Assembly: GCA_023228995.1 (NCBI GenBank)
Contig: JALOAD010000015.1
Location: 1-64,000 of the forward strand
Length of the DNA: 64,000 nucleotides
Reading direction: 5' to 3'
Source: JALOAD01 sp023228995 [NCBI: Candidatus Muiribacterium halophilum]
GTDB lineage: Bacteria; Muiribacteriota; Muiribacteriia; Muiribacteriales
The notes beneath the pieces are model-generated. The model was not told the DNA's origin. It searched no databases and was given only the letters and a program-made list of their open reading frames with translations. Both the position numbers and the translations under genes were made by a program. Each line of letters begins with the position of its first letter. Positions within the stretch are counted from its first letter, which is position 1. Positions 36,241-45,178 of the stretch are shown here, piece after piece.

Positions 36241-37989
36241 TTATATCCTCCATTTATCACAAAGATAAAATTCAAATAACATAAGAATTAAAGCTAATAC
36301 AAGAAGTATTTTATCTATTTTTATTTTTTTAAGAGATTTTTCAATATCATCGTATACAAAAATATCTTTTGTATATACAGATTTATTACTTTCTTCAATT
36401 GGAATATTGAGAAATATCCTTTCTCCTTCAAAATCATAAATACCAGGTTTTACAAAACAAACACTTTCATTTGAAGAAGAAATACATCTAAAAGGAATAT
36501 TTTCTTGTCTAACATTATAATATCCTATTTTTTCTTCAAGAATAATATTTAATACTTCATATACAAAATATGGTGAAAATACTATATCTGTAGATTCTTC
36601 TGATAATATTCTATTAAAAAAATATACTGTACTTTTTCCTATATTATATTTTATAAGAGCTGGATTTCTATCATTATAATAAGCTATAACTTCTTCCTCA
36701 TTAAAATCTTTTAAAAAAAATATATTAAAAAAAGAAAGATTTTCAAAACCAAGTTTATTTTCAATTTTTCTTGTACCACCTGTTTTTTCAATTATTTTAG
36801 CTTTTAATATTCCTTTTTCATTAAGAAGATTAAACTTATTTACATTATCTTGAGGAAATATAAGTATTGTTTTACCTTTTTCTATAATTTCCTCAATATC
36901 AGATATAGAATTTTCCAAATTATTTGTATCATTAATTATAAGTATATGACTTTCATCAACTCTTGCATTATTAATAGAACTAATATTAAACGGGTTATAG
37001 TTTGAATTTGAAAGAAAAAGATTTTTCAAAAAATAATTAAGTTTTTCCCCTGAATAAAGAATGTTTATATTATTTATTGATTTTAAACCAAAATAATAAG
37101 TATTATCCCATTCAATAATATCACCTGAAATTTTAACATAAAAATCATGAATAGAATTGTTTTCAAGTTTTATATTAAAAAATAATTTTTTTTCAAATTG
37201 TGCTTCTATTATATCACTTTTTTCAGCAATAAGAACATCATTATAATAAAGTTCTGACTTAAAAGGAATAGAATAATCAGAATCATTAAAAAAATTAATT
37301 CCAATCAAGTTTTCTTGACCTGAAAAAGCTGGTGAAGGTAAAATTATATTTTTTACATATATATTACTTTTCCAATTTTTGCCAATATTAACAAAATTAA
37401 TATTTTTAAGATTATTATTATCTCTAATATTTTTAAAATTTATTTCTTGATTATCTGAAAACACAATAATCTTACCATTCAAAGACGATTCTGAATATAT
37501 AAATCTTAAATTCTCTTCAACATCAAATATACCTTTATAAATTTCCATTGAAGAAAGATTTCTTTCTACTGAAGGTATTCCATTTTTATAAAAAATATAA
37601 AATATATTGTTTTTTTTATTTTGCTTTTTAATTGTTTTGAGTTGTCTTTCAATTTCATTTACATAATAATCTTTATCTTTATAAGAACTTAAAACAGAAG
37701 TTGAATTATCAACAATTACAATGATTTTAGCTGAATTTACAGTTGACATTGTATTTAATGATAGTGAAGCTGCTGCAAAGACAACATTACAAATTATTAA
37801 AATTCTTAAAAGCATTAAAAACAACGCTTTATAATCTAATTTTTTCTTTGTCTTTTTCATAACATCTTTTATAAATCTTGAAGTAGGAAAAAATATTTCT
37901 TCAATTTGAGTTCTTCTAAGAAAAAACAGTATTATTGGAATTATTGCAAATAGCAAAAAATACAAAAAAACAGCATTTAATACGCTCAT
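36241..37989 (-). CDS. BatA-like aerotolerance-type membrane protein
   Basis: A 582-residue protein. The N terminus (FAIIPIILFFLRRTQIEEIFFPTSRF and a second membrane segment near 60) is the BatA/aerotolerance N-terminal module. A vWA-like beginning follows (KIIVIVDNSTSVLSSY, with DNSTS in place of the DxSxS metal site). A C-terminal membrane segment lies near 560. MoxR-linked vWA membrane proteins act in envelope stress or protein assembly; the exact role here is unknown. It overlaps the DUF58 gene by ATGA and touches the next gene. Confidence 0.8.
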   Translation of the reverse strand: MSVLNAVFLYFLLFAIIPIILFFLRRTQIEEIFFPTSRFIKDVMKKTKKKLDYKALFLMLLRILIICNVVFAAASLSLNTMSTVNSAKIIVIVDNSTSVLSSYKDKDYYVNEIERQLKTIKKQNKKNNIFYIFYKNGIPSVERNLSSMEIYKGIFDVEENLRFIYSESSLNGKIIVFSDNQEINFKNIRDNNNLKNINFVNIGKNWKSNIYVKNIILPSPAFSGQENLIGINFFNDSDYSIPFKSELYYNDVLIAEKSDIIEAQFEKKLFFNIKLENNSIHDFYVKISGDIIEWDNTYYFGLKSINNINILYSGEKLNYFLKNLFLSNSNYNPFNISSINNARVDESHILIINDTNNLENSISDIEEIIEKGKTILIFPQDNVNKFNLLNEKGILKAKIIEKTGGTRKIENKLGFENLSFFNIFFLKDFNEEEVIAYYNDRNPALIKYNIGKSTVYFFNRILSEESTDIVFSPYFVYEVLNIILEEKIGYYNVRQENIPFRCISSSNESVCFVKPGIYDFEGERIFLNIPIEESNKSVYTKDIFVYDDIEKSLKKIKIDKILLVLALILMLFEFYLCDKWRI

Positions 37990-38861
37990 GTTCTTCTACC
38001 AAAAAAACTATTTAAAATTTCTACAGGATTATCATCTGTTGAAACATTTATATAACCAATACCACTTTCATAACATATATTTCTGATTTTTTCTTGATTT
38101 TTTTTAAATGCTTCTTTATAATTTTCTCTAATATTATCAGCATTTACTCTGAATCTTTCATTAGTTTCAGAATCTATAAATATTTTTTCACGACTATATG
38201 GAAAATCTTTTTCTCTTTTATCATATATATGAAATACAATTACTTGATTTTTTCTATGCTTAAAATAACTTATAGACTTTTTAAGGTTTTCAGAATCATC
38301 TATCATATCAGAAATAAGTATTATAAGACCTCTTTTTTTCATTATTCTTGAAAAATTTAAAAACGAGTATGAAAAATCTGTATTGCCAGATATTTTAATG
38401 TTTTCTAGAAATTTAATAAGATTTGAAAAATGTTGACCTTTGTTTGAAGCTGGAAGAACTGATTTGATTTTTTCTGAAAAATCAGCCATACCAACAACAT
38501 CCATCTGTCTCATAAAAATATAAGCAAGACTTGCTGACAGCATTTTAGCATAAAAAAGCTTTGAAATATCTTTTGAGTTTTCAAATTTCATAGATTTTGA
38601 AGAATCCAGTAATATCCATACATGCATATTAGTTTCTTCTTCAAATTTTTTAACATATAACTTATCTGTCTTACCCCAGAGTTTCCAATCAATATTTTTA
38701 AGCTCATCTCCAAATTCATATGGCCTATACTCAGAAAACTCAATATTAACACCAGAATATGGACTTTTATGAAATCCATATAAAAATCCTTCAACAACTT
38801 TATCAGCCACAAATTTAAGATTTTTTAATTTATATAATTCTTCAGGATTAAAAAAACTCAT
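37986..38861 (-). CDS. DUF58 domain protein
   Basis: A 291-residue protein with the DUF58 signature PYEFGDELKNIDWKLWGKTDKLYVKKFEEE near residues 45-75, followed by a vWA-like fold (WILLDSSKSM, ISDMIDDSEN). DUF58 proteins go with MoxR ATPases and probably receive their chaperone activity. It overlaps moxR and the BatA-like gene by 4 nt each, so all are translated together. Confidence 0.9.
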   Translation of the reverse strand: MSFFNPEELYKLKNLKFVADKVVEGFLYGFHKSPYSGVNIEFSEYRPYEFGDELKNIDWKLWGKTDKLYVKKFEEETNMHVWILLDSSKSMKFENSKDISKLFYAKMLSASLAYIFMRQMDVVGMADFSEKIKSVLPASNKGQHFSNLIKFLENIKISGNTDFSYSFLNFSRIMKKRGLIILISDMIDDSENLKKSISYFKHRKNQVIVFHIYDKREKDFPYSREKIFIDSETNERFRVNADNIRENYKEAFKKNQEKIRNICYESGIGYINVSTDDNPVEILNSFFGRRT

Positions 38862-39820
38862 AATTTTTCAAGAATTTCTTCAATTATAGTATTTTTACTC
38901 ACACCATCAGCTTCTGCTGAAAAATTGGAAATTATTCTGTGTTTTAAAACAGGTTTTACCATATCAATAATATCTTTTTCACATACAGCAAATCTACCTG
39001 ATAAAACTGCATTAGCTTTTGCAGCAAGTATAAGACTTTGAGAAGCCCTTGGACCAGCACCATAAGAAAGCCATTTTACAGCAGTAGCATTTCCTTCCGA
39101 AGGTCTTGTAGCTCGTATTATATCAACAGCCATCTCAACATACTCAGAAGATACCGGAACTTGTCTAATTATATTTTGCACATCAATTATATCTTGTTTT
39201 GATAGTACTTTTTCACAAATTGCTTTATATGCAGAAGTAGTATTGTTTACAATCTCGATTTCTTCTTGTCTTTGAGGATAATCAATATCAATCTGAAAAA
39301 TAAATCTATCAAGTTGAGCTTCAGGTAAAGGATATGTGCCTTCTTGCTCAATTGGATTTTGAGTTGCAAGTACAAGAAAAGGTTCATCCATTATATAATC
39401 ATTGCCGTTTACTGTAACAATATGCTCTTGCATTGCCTGCAAAAGTGCTGCTTGAGTCTTTGGAGGTGTTCTATTTATTTCATCTGCTAGAATTATATTT
39501 GAAAACACAGGACCTTTAATAAATCTGTAATATCTACTTTTATCAGATTTTTCCTCAATTATTTCAGAACCAGTTATATCTGATGGCATAAGATCAGGCG
39601 TAAACTGAATTCTTTTAAAATCAAGTCCAAGACATTCACAAAGTGTAGATACCATAAGAGTTTTAGCAAGACCCGGAACTCCAACTATAAGACAATGTCC
39701 TCTGGTCATAAGTGCTATAAGCAATAGTTTTACTATATGCTGCTGACCAATTATAACTTTTGACATTTCAATTTTTAGTTTTTCATAAGAATTATTGACT
39801 TTTTCTATTTTTTCTATCAT
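38858..39820 (-). CDS. MoxR family AAA+ ATPase
   Basis: A 320-residue AAA+ ATPase with Walker A GVPGLAKTL near 42, Walker B NIILADEINRTPPKTQAALL near 110, sensor 1 LATQNPIEQEGTYPLPEAQLDRF, and the C-terminal lid. MoxR ATPases work as chaperones for vWA-containing partners, here the DUF58 and BatA-like proteins in the same operon. SD GGAGGAAG stands right before the ATG and directly after a hairpin with a T8 tail. Confidence 0.93.
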   Translation of the reverse strand: MIEKIEKVNNSYEKLKIEMSKVIIGQQHIVKLLLIALMTRGHCLIVGVPGLAKTLMVSTLCECLGLDFKRIQFTPDLMPSDITGSEIIEEKSDKSRYYRFIKGPVFSNIILADEINRTPPKTQAALLQAMQEHIVTVNGNDYIMDEPFLVLATQNPIEQEGTYPLPEAQLDRFIFQIDIDYPQRQEEIEIVNNTTSAYKAICEKVLSKQDIIDVQNIIRQVPVSSEYVEMAVDIIRATRPSEGNATAVKWLSYGAGPRASQSLILAAKANAVLSGRFAVCEKDIIDMVKPVLKHRIISNFSAEADGVSKNTIIEEILEKL

Positions 39821-39831
39821 TCTTCCTCCAA

Positions 39832-39882
39832 AAAAAATGAGGTAATACTTACTCTGCTCTATTTATTCAGAAGAGTATTACC
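39832..39882 (-). terminator. Hairpin plus T-tract between pilC and moxR
   Basis: Minus strand: GGTAATACT (39882-39874) and AGTATTACC (39849-39841) form perfect 9-bp arms with further pairing inside, followed by TCATTTTTTTT and then the moxR SD. It probably ends the pil transcript. With no room for a promoter after it, it may also limit read-through into moxR. Confidence 0.65.
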
Positions 39883-39892
39883 CCAATACATA

Positions 39893-39970
39893 ATTATTCA
39901 TTATTTATTCTTAATTTTTCATTATTCATTATTAATTATTAATTTTTCATTTTTCATTTTTCATTATTTA
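39893..39970. repeat. TCATT/TTCATTA short tandem repeats after pilC
   Basis: Imperfect tandem units (TTTTTCATT, ATTATTCATT, TTAATTATTAAT) fill the gap between the pilC stop and the hairpin ahead of moxR. No gene or promoter is evident in it. Confidence 0.6.
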
Positions 39971-39973
39971 TCA

Positions 39974-41176
39974 CTAACCAGCCTGATTAATCATTTCAAG
40001 CATAGGCATAAATATAGCAAGTACTATTCCCCCAATAACAACACCCATGAATACAATAACAATCGGCTCAATTATAGAAGTAAGTCCTTTTACCGCTGTA
40101 TCAACTTCCTGATCATAAAAATCAGCAACTTTACTTAACATTACATCAAGTTCACCTGTTTCTTCACCAACTGCTATCATCTGAATAACCATTGGAGGAA
40201 ACACTGCACTTTGTTTAAGAGGTTCAGATATACTTTCCCCTTCTTTAATAGATACTCTTGTTTTAAGAACAGCTTCTGTAATAATTACATTGCCAGCTGT
40301 ATTTGCTGTAACCTCAAGAGCTTGAAGTATAGGAACACCGGCTGATATCAATGTACCTAATGTTCTTGTAAACTTAGATACAGCAACTTTTCTTAGTAAA
40401 TTACCAATACCTGGTAATACAAGAGAATAAGTATCAAGAAGTCTTCTCCCTTGTTTAGTATCAAAGAATTTTTTTACACCCCATATTCCAAAACCAATTC
40501 CAATTATAATAATTATAAAATATTTCTGGAAAAAAGATGAAAGTCCTAATAATATCCTAGTTGGAAGCGGTAATGTTGCATCTCCCATACCTTCGAATAT
40601 TTGCTGGAAATTCGGAAGTACAAAAGTTATAAGAAATATAACAACAAGTATTGCAACTGAAAATACAACTGCTGGATATGTCAAAGCACCTTTTACTTTT
40701 GCTTTAAGCTGTTCTGAACTTTCTAGATAATTTGCCAATCTTTCAAGAATCTGATCAAGAATACCACCAGCTTCACCAGCTCTAACTAAATCGCAAAATA
40801 AAACACTAAAAACCAAAGGATGTCGTCCTAAAGCTGATGAGAATGTAGAACCTGATTCAACATCATTTCTAACTTGAATCACTATTTCTCTAAAAGCTGG
40901 GTTTTCAACTTGATCTTCCATAATATTAAGACATCTTACAAGATTAACTCCTGATCCTATCATTGTCGCAAACTGTCTTGCAAAAATTGATACTTCAGAA
41001 GTTTTAACCTTTTTTTTAAAAAAAGTCATTTCTTTGCTTTTCTCTTTTAGAGGGCCAACGATAAAATATCCTTTTTCTTTTAACTTCGCAATAGCCATAT
41101 CTTTACTAGAACTATCAATTTCTCCAGTAAGAGTTTTTCCATCACGGGTCTTGACCTTGTAAGTATATTTTGGCAT
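39974..41176 (-). CDS. pilC: Type IV pilus inner-membrane platform protein PilC
   Basis: A 400-residue GspF/PilC family protein with two GspF domains (FARQFATMIGSGVNLVRCL near 65, FTRTLGTLISAGVPILQALE near 268) and three membrane helices near 170, 220 and 375. It anchors the assembly and retraction ATPases during pilus extension and retraction. It follows pilT after 63 nt and ends the aroE-pilB-pilT-pilC run. Confidence 0.94.
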   Translation of the reverse strand: MPKYTYKVKTRDGKTLTGEIDSSSKDMAIAKLKEKGYFIVGPLKEKSKEMTFFKKKVKTSEVSIFARQFATMIGSGVNLVRCLNIMEDQVENPAFREIVIQVRNDVESGSTFSSALGRHPLVFSVLFCDLVRAGEAGGILDQILERLANYLESSEQLKAKVKGALTYPAVVFSVAILVVIFLITFVLPNFQQIFEGMGDATLPLPTRILLGLSSFFQKYFIIIIIGIGFGIWGVKKFFDTKQGRRLLDTYSLVLPGIGNLLRKVAVSKFTRTLGTLISAGVPILQALEVTANTAGNVIITEAVLKTRVSIKEGESISEPLKQSAVFPPMVIQMIAVGEETGELDVMLSKVADFYDQEVDTAVKGLTSIIEPIVIVFMGVVIGGIVLAIFMPMLEMINQAG

Positions 41177-41239
41177 TTTACTGAACTCTCCCTATATAGT
41201 TTTGTGCAATAAAGAATCAATCTTTTATATAGTATTTTA

Positions 41240-42304
41240 TTACATAGAAGATTTAAGCATTCTCTTTAATTCGTCAGGATACATAGTAGCATTAAGTGCA
41301 TTATCCATAGTTACCAACCCTTTATGATACAATGTGGCAAGACTCTGTTCAAAAGTCTGCATACCTTGATTCTGACTAGTCTGCATAACAGTATATATCT
41401 GATGCACCTTAGATTCTCTAATAAGATTCTGCACTGCTGAATTGTTTATAAGAACTTCACATGCAGGAATTCTACCTTTACCGCTTGCAAGCGGAAGAAG
41501 ATTCTGAGCTACAACAGCCTGAATAACAAAAGATAACTGAGTTCTTATCTGTTGTTGTTGATAAGAAGGAAACACATCAATAATTCTGTTTATAGTCTGA
41601 GCAGCATCTGTTGTATGCAAAGTAGCAAAAACAAGATGTCCTGTTTCTGCAAGGGTCAATGCTGATTCAAATGTTTCAAGATCTCGCATTTCTCCAATAA
41701 GTATAACATCAGGATCCTGTCTTAGAACATGCTTAAGAGCACCTTTAAAACTTGTTGTATCCTGACCTAATTCTCTCTGATTTATAATTGATTTTTTATG
41801 ATAATGTAAATATTCTATTGGATCTTCAATTGTAAGAATATGACATTTTCTTGTTCTGTTTATTATGTCTATTACAGCAGCAAGAGAAGTCGATTTTCCT
41901 GAACCTGTAGGTCCTGTTACAAGAACAAGTCCTTTAGCAAGTTTTGCGAATTCTTTAACTTTATCAGGAAGACTCAATTCTTCAATACTAGGTATTTTAG
42001 ATGGAATAACCCTAAAAGCAGCTCCAATACATCCTCTTTGTTTATAAACATTTACCCTAAATCTACCAAACCCATGAACAGAATAAGAAAGATCAAGTTC
42101 TTTTTTTTCTTCAAATTCTTTTTGCTGATCAGCATTTAGCATATTATATATAAGACTTCTAGTATCCATTGGAGTAAGAATATCAAGATCAGTTGCTATA
42201 AGTTCGCCATCGACCCTAATAATAGGCGATGCTCCAACTGTAAGATGTAGATCTGATGCTTCATTATCGATTACCAAATTTAACAGATCATTTAAAACAA
42301 ACAT
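41240..42304 (-). CDS. pilT: Type IV pilus retraction ATPase PilT
   Basis: A 354-residue protein of PilT length. It has the N-terminal SDLHLTVGASPIIRVDGEL, Walker A TGPTGSGKSTS near 128, the Asp box and Walker B region (HVLRQDPDVILIGEMRD), the His box TGHLVFATLHT, and the AIRNLIRE-like motif near 290 (AVQNLIRESKVHQI), which is needed for retraction. It powers pilus depolymerisation and twitching. It lies 13 nt after pilB. Confidence 0.95.
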   Translation of the reverse strand: MFVLNDLLNLVIDNEASDLHLTVGASPIIRVDGELIATDLDILTPMDTRSLIYNMLNADQQKEFEEKKELDLSYSVHGFGRFRVNVYKQRGCIGAAFRVIPSKIPSIEELSLPDKVKEFAKLAKGLVLVTGPTGSGKSTSLAAVIDIINRTRKCHILTIEDPIEYLHYHKKSIINQRELGQDTTSFKGALKHVLRQDPDVILIGEMRDLETFESALTLAETGHLVFATLHTTDAAQTINRIIDVFPSYQQQQIRTQLSFVIQAVVAQNLLPLASGKGRIPACEVLINNSAVQNLIRESKVHQIYTVMQTSQNQGMQTFEQSLATLYHKGLVTMDNALNATMYPDELKRMLKSSM

Positions 42305-42317
42305 TATTCCTCCTAAA

Positions 42318-44048
42318 TTATGCTACGGTAACTGAAGTTACTTGTTCGACTGTTGTTGTTCCTAAAAGAAGTTTTCTTAAACCTGATTCTCTAAGAGTGT
42401 ACATTCCTTCAGCTCTTGCAACTTTTCTTACTTCGGTGACTGATTTTTTTTGAATTATCATTTCTTTTAAATTTTCGCTTATAGGCATAACTTCATAAAC
42501 ACCAGTTCTACCTTTATAACCTTCGTTATTACACATTTCACAGCCTTTCCCTTTATAAAATACCAGATTGTTAAGATCTATATTTTTCATACCTAATTTT
42601 ATTAGAAGTTCTGGAGTCAAACCAAGGCTTTTCACAAGTTCAGGTTTTGGTTTATATTCAATTTTACAATTATTACATATAGTTCTAACAAGTCTCTGTG
42701 CCTGAACTAGTATAACAGAAGTAGCAACCATATACGATTCCACACCCATATCAATAAGTCTTCCAACAGTTGACGCAGCATCATTTGTATGTAGAGTGGA
42801 AAGCACTAGATGTCCTGTAAGAGAAGCTTTAATCGCAATCTCAGCAGTTTCATAATCTCGAATCTCTCCAACCATTATAATATCAGGATCTTGTCTCAAA
42901 AATGATCTTAAGGCTGCTGCAAAAGTAAGTCCAATCTCTGGTCTACACTGAACTTGATTTATACCATGAAGATTATACTCAACAGGGTCTTCAGCAGTCA
43001 TTATATTAACATCTGGTGTATTTAGTCTATGAAGTCCTGAATAAAGTGTAGTTGATTTACCAGAACCGGTCGGACCTGTCACTAGAAGAATTCCATTAGG
43101 CTGTTCTAAAGCTCTATTGAATCTTTTAAGCGATTCAGGTTCAAAACCTGATTTTGTAAGGTCAACATTAAGATTTGACTGATCAAGTATTCTCATAACT
43201 ATTTTTTCACCATATTGACATGGTAATGAAGAAACTCGAAGATCTATTGGTTTACCATTAACTTTTATTTTTATCTTTCCATCCTGCGGAAGTCTTTTTT
43301 CTGCAATATCAAGTTTACTCATAATCTTTACACGAGAAGTTATAGCAGCCTGAGCTTTTTTAGGTGGATTCATTCTATTATGGAGAACACCATCATATCT
43401 AAACCTAACTCTAAGATCTTTTTCATAAGGTTCAATATGAATATCAGAAATTCCGCCTTCAACAGCTTGAGTTATTAAAAGGTTAACAAGTTTGATTATG
43501 GGAGCATCATTTTCGCCAAGTTCTGCATCAAGATCATCAAGATTATCAAGAGATTCTTTCTCTTTACCAATATCTGCAAGATCTTCAATAAGATTACTAA
43601 CCTGACTATCTGCTCCAAACGCATTATCAAGTGCAGTACCTATATCTGAAGAAGTAGCAACAACAGGTTTTACAGACAAACCGGTCATAAGCTGTATATC
43701 ATCAATTGCAAGTATATTGAGTGGATCTACCATTGCAACAGTAAGTTTATTTCCAACTTTATTAATTGGAATAAGCTGATATCTTCTTGCAATATGCTCA
43801 GGTACAGTCCTAGCAATTGCAGGGTCAATAAGGTAAGTTGCAAGATTGACATAAGGAATTTTCATCTGTTTTGCCAATGCTTCAACCATATCAGTTTCTG
43901 ATACAAGATCCATTTCTACAAAAATCTTTCCTAGTCTTTTACCAGTCTTTTTTTGAATCTGCAAAGCTTTTTGAAGTTGTTCCTCGTCTATAAGCCCTTC
44001 CTCAAGAAGAGCATCTCCAATCCTGAGTCTTTTAATTGGCATTACCAT
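42318..44048 (-). CDS. pilB: Type IV pilus assembly ATPase PilB
   Basis: A 576-residue GspE/PilB ATPase. The N-terminal T2SSE_N/MshEN domain begins RLRIGDALLEEGLIDEEQL. Walker A TGPTGSGKSTT lies near 322, then SFLRQDPDIIMVGEIRD and TGHLVLSTLHTNDA. A four-Cys zinc motif (CNNC near 460, CEMC near 510) is intact. It drives pilin polymerisation. The SD GAGGTG lies inside the end of aroE, which it overlaps by 17 nt. Confidence 0.94.
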   Translation of the reverse strand: MVMPIKRLRIGDALLEEGLIDEEQLQKALQIQKKTGKRLGKIFVEMDLVSETDMVEALAKQMKIPYVNLATYLIDPAIARTVPEHIARRYQLIPINKVGNKLTVAMVDPLNILAIDDIQLMTGLSVKPVVATSSDIGTALDNAFGADSQVSNLIEDLADIGKEKESLDNLDDLDAELGENDAPIIKLVNLLITQAVEGGISDIHIEPYEKDLRVRFRYDGVLHNRMNPPKKAQAAITSRVKIMSKLDIAEKRLPQDGKIKIKVNGKPIDLRVSSLPCQYGEKIVMRILDQSNLNVDLTKSGFEPESLKRFNRALEQPNGILLVTGPTGSGKSTTLYSGLHRLNTPDVNIMTAEDPVEYNLHGINQVQCRPEIGLTFAAALRSFLRQDPDIIMVGEIRDYETAEIAIKASLTGHLVLSTLHTNDAASTVGRLIDMGVESYMVATSVILVQAQRLVRTICNNCKIEYKPKPELVKSLGLTPELLIKLGMKNIDLNNLVFYKGKGCEMCNNEGYKGRTGVYEVMPISENLKEMIIQKKSVTEVRKVARAEGMYTLRESGLRKLLLGTTTVEQVTSVTVA

Positions 44049-44814
44049 TTTTTATCACCTCGGTCAAATACTTGTCTATACAATAATAATCGTCAAAAAC
44101 ATCTATTCCGGTAAATATTTTAAAGTTTATCAAAGCTTGCTCAATCAATAATATTACACCATTATAAAAGGCTAAATTATTGATATTATAGTTAACATCA
44201 AAGATTTTATCACAATCAAAATTCGTTTTCAATTTATTGTCAATAACATTTACCGGTGTCGAATTTACAAAAAAATAACCTCTATACCTTTTTATATCAT
44301 TATATTCAATTAAATCATTTGAATATTTTTTTAAAAACTCATCTTTATTTGCTTTATACTTGTTTCTTGTAATAAAAACAGGTTTTATATTAAAATTTTT
44401 GTATAAAGAGTAAGCTATGCTTTTTGCCGTTATACCGGTTCCTGCAATAATAAAGTTTTTGGAAAGTATTTTATTTCTTTTAATAAAATTCACAAATCCA
44501 TCTCCGTCTGTGTTAAAAGAAAAAAATCTATTTTTAATTTTTATTACTGTATTTGCACCACCAATAATCTTTACATCCTCTGAAGGTTCAGTATATTTAA
44601 CTATTTCTTTTTTAAAAGGATATGTTACATTGAATCCTTGCAGATTTTTAATTTTTATCAATGCACTTATAACTTCATCAAATACATTTATAGAAAATGA
44701 AAAGCCTGAATAACAATTATTTAGGTTGTATTTTTTAAAAAGAAAATTATAGATTTCAGGCGATAATGAACGAGAAATATCTTCCCCAATTAAAAAATAA
44801 GAATCAATAAACAT
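44032..44814 (-). CDS. aroE: Shikimate dehydrogenase
   Basis: A 260-residue protein, slightly short for AroE. Shikimate-binding residues sit in DISRSLSPEIYN near 13 and FNVTYPFKK near 60 (catalytic Lys), followed by GGANTV and NTDGDGF (catalytic Asp). The NADP loop reads IAGTGITAKS in place of GAGGAARA, so cofactor contacts may differ. It reduces 3-dehydroshikimate to shikimate. It is embedded between a STAS gene and pilB with overlaps on both sides, an unusual setting for an aromatic-amino-acid gene. Confidence 0.85.
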   Translation of the reverse strand: MFIDSYFLIGEDISRSLSPEIYNFLFKKYNLNNCYSGFSFSINVFDEVISALIKIKNLQGFNVTYPFKKEIVKYTEPSEDVKIIGGANTVIKIKNRFFSFNTDGDGFVNFIKRNKILSKNFIIAGTGITAKSIAYSLYKNFNIKPVFITRNKYKANKDEFLKKYSNDLIEYNDIKRYRGYFFVNSTPVNVIDNKLKTNFDCDKIFDVNYNINNLAFYNGVILLIEQALINFKIFTGIDVFDDYYCIDKYLTEVIKNGNAN

Positions 44815-45178
44815 TCTTATCTAAAGAAATTTTTGCAGAATTAATTGCACTATCAAGTGTGTCATGAAGTTCAAAAACTCTGGTTAATTTAGATATTTCC
44901 AGAATGTTTCTAATTATCTTATTAACTTCAGCAAGTTTTATCTCACCATCAATTTTTCTTGCATTTTTAAGAAAACCCGCAAGAAGTCCTAAACCAGAAC
45001 TATTGATATAAATAACATCTCTCATGTTAAGAATAAAATGTTTTTTTCCCTGCTCAATAAAGTTATTGAATTCTCTTTTAAAATTATCATTAGCAATTTC
45101 TGTTATTTCGCCTTTGAGATTAAAAATCACAATATTTTCAACAGGTTCTGAAAAATCAAACTCAAACCTATCAGTCAT
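44804..45178 (-). CDS. STAS anti-sigma factor antagonist with intact phospho-Ser site
   Basis: A 124-residue SpoIIAA/RsbV-like STAS protein: NIVIFNLKGEITEIAN, LNMRDVIYINSSGLGLLAGFLKNARK, TRVFELHDTLDSAI. The loop INSSGLG keeps the Ser that RsbW/SpoIIAB-type kinases phosphorylate, so it is a credible substrate for the phosphatase-kinase fusion at 12836-15037. Its start overlaps the NHL gene's stop (TGATG) and its end overlaps aroE. Confidence 0.88.
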   Translation of the reverse strand: MTDRFEFDFSEPVENIVIFNLKGEITEIANDNFKREFNNFIEQGKKHFILNMRDVIYINSSGLGLLAGFLKNARKIDGEIKLAEVNKIIRNILEISKLTRVFELHDTLDSAINSAKISLDKNVY

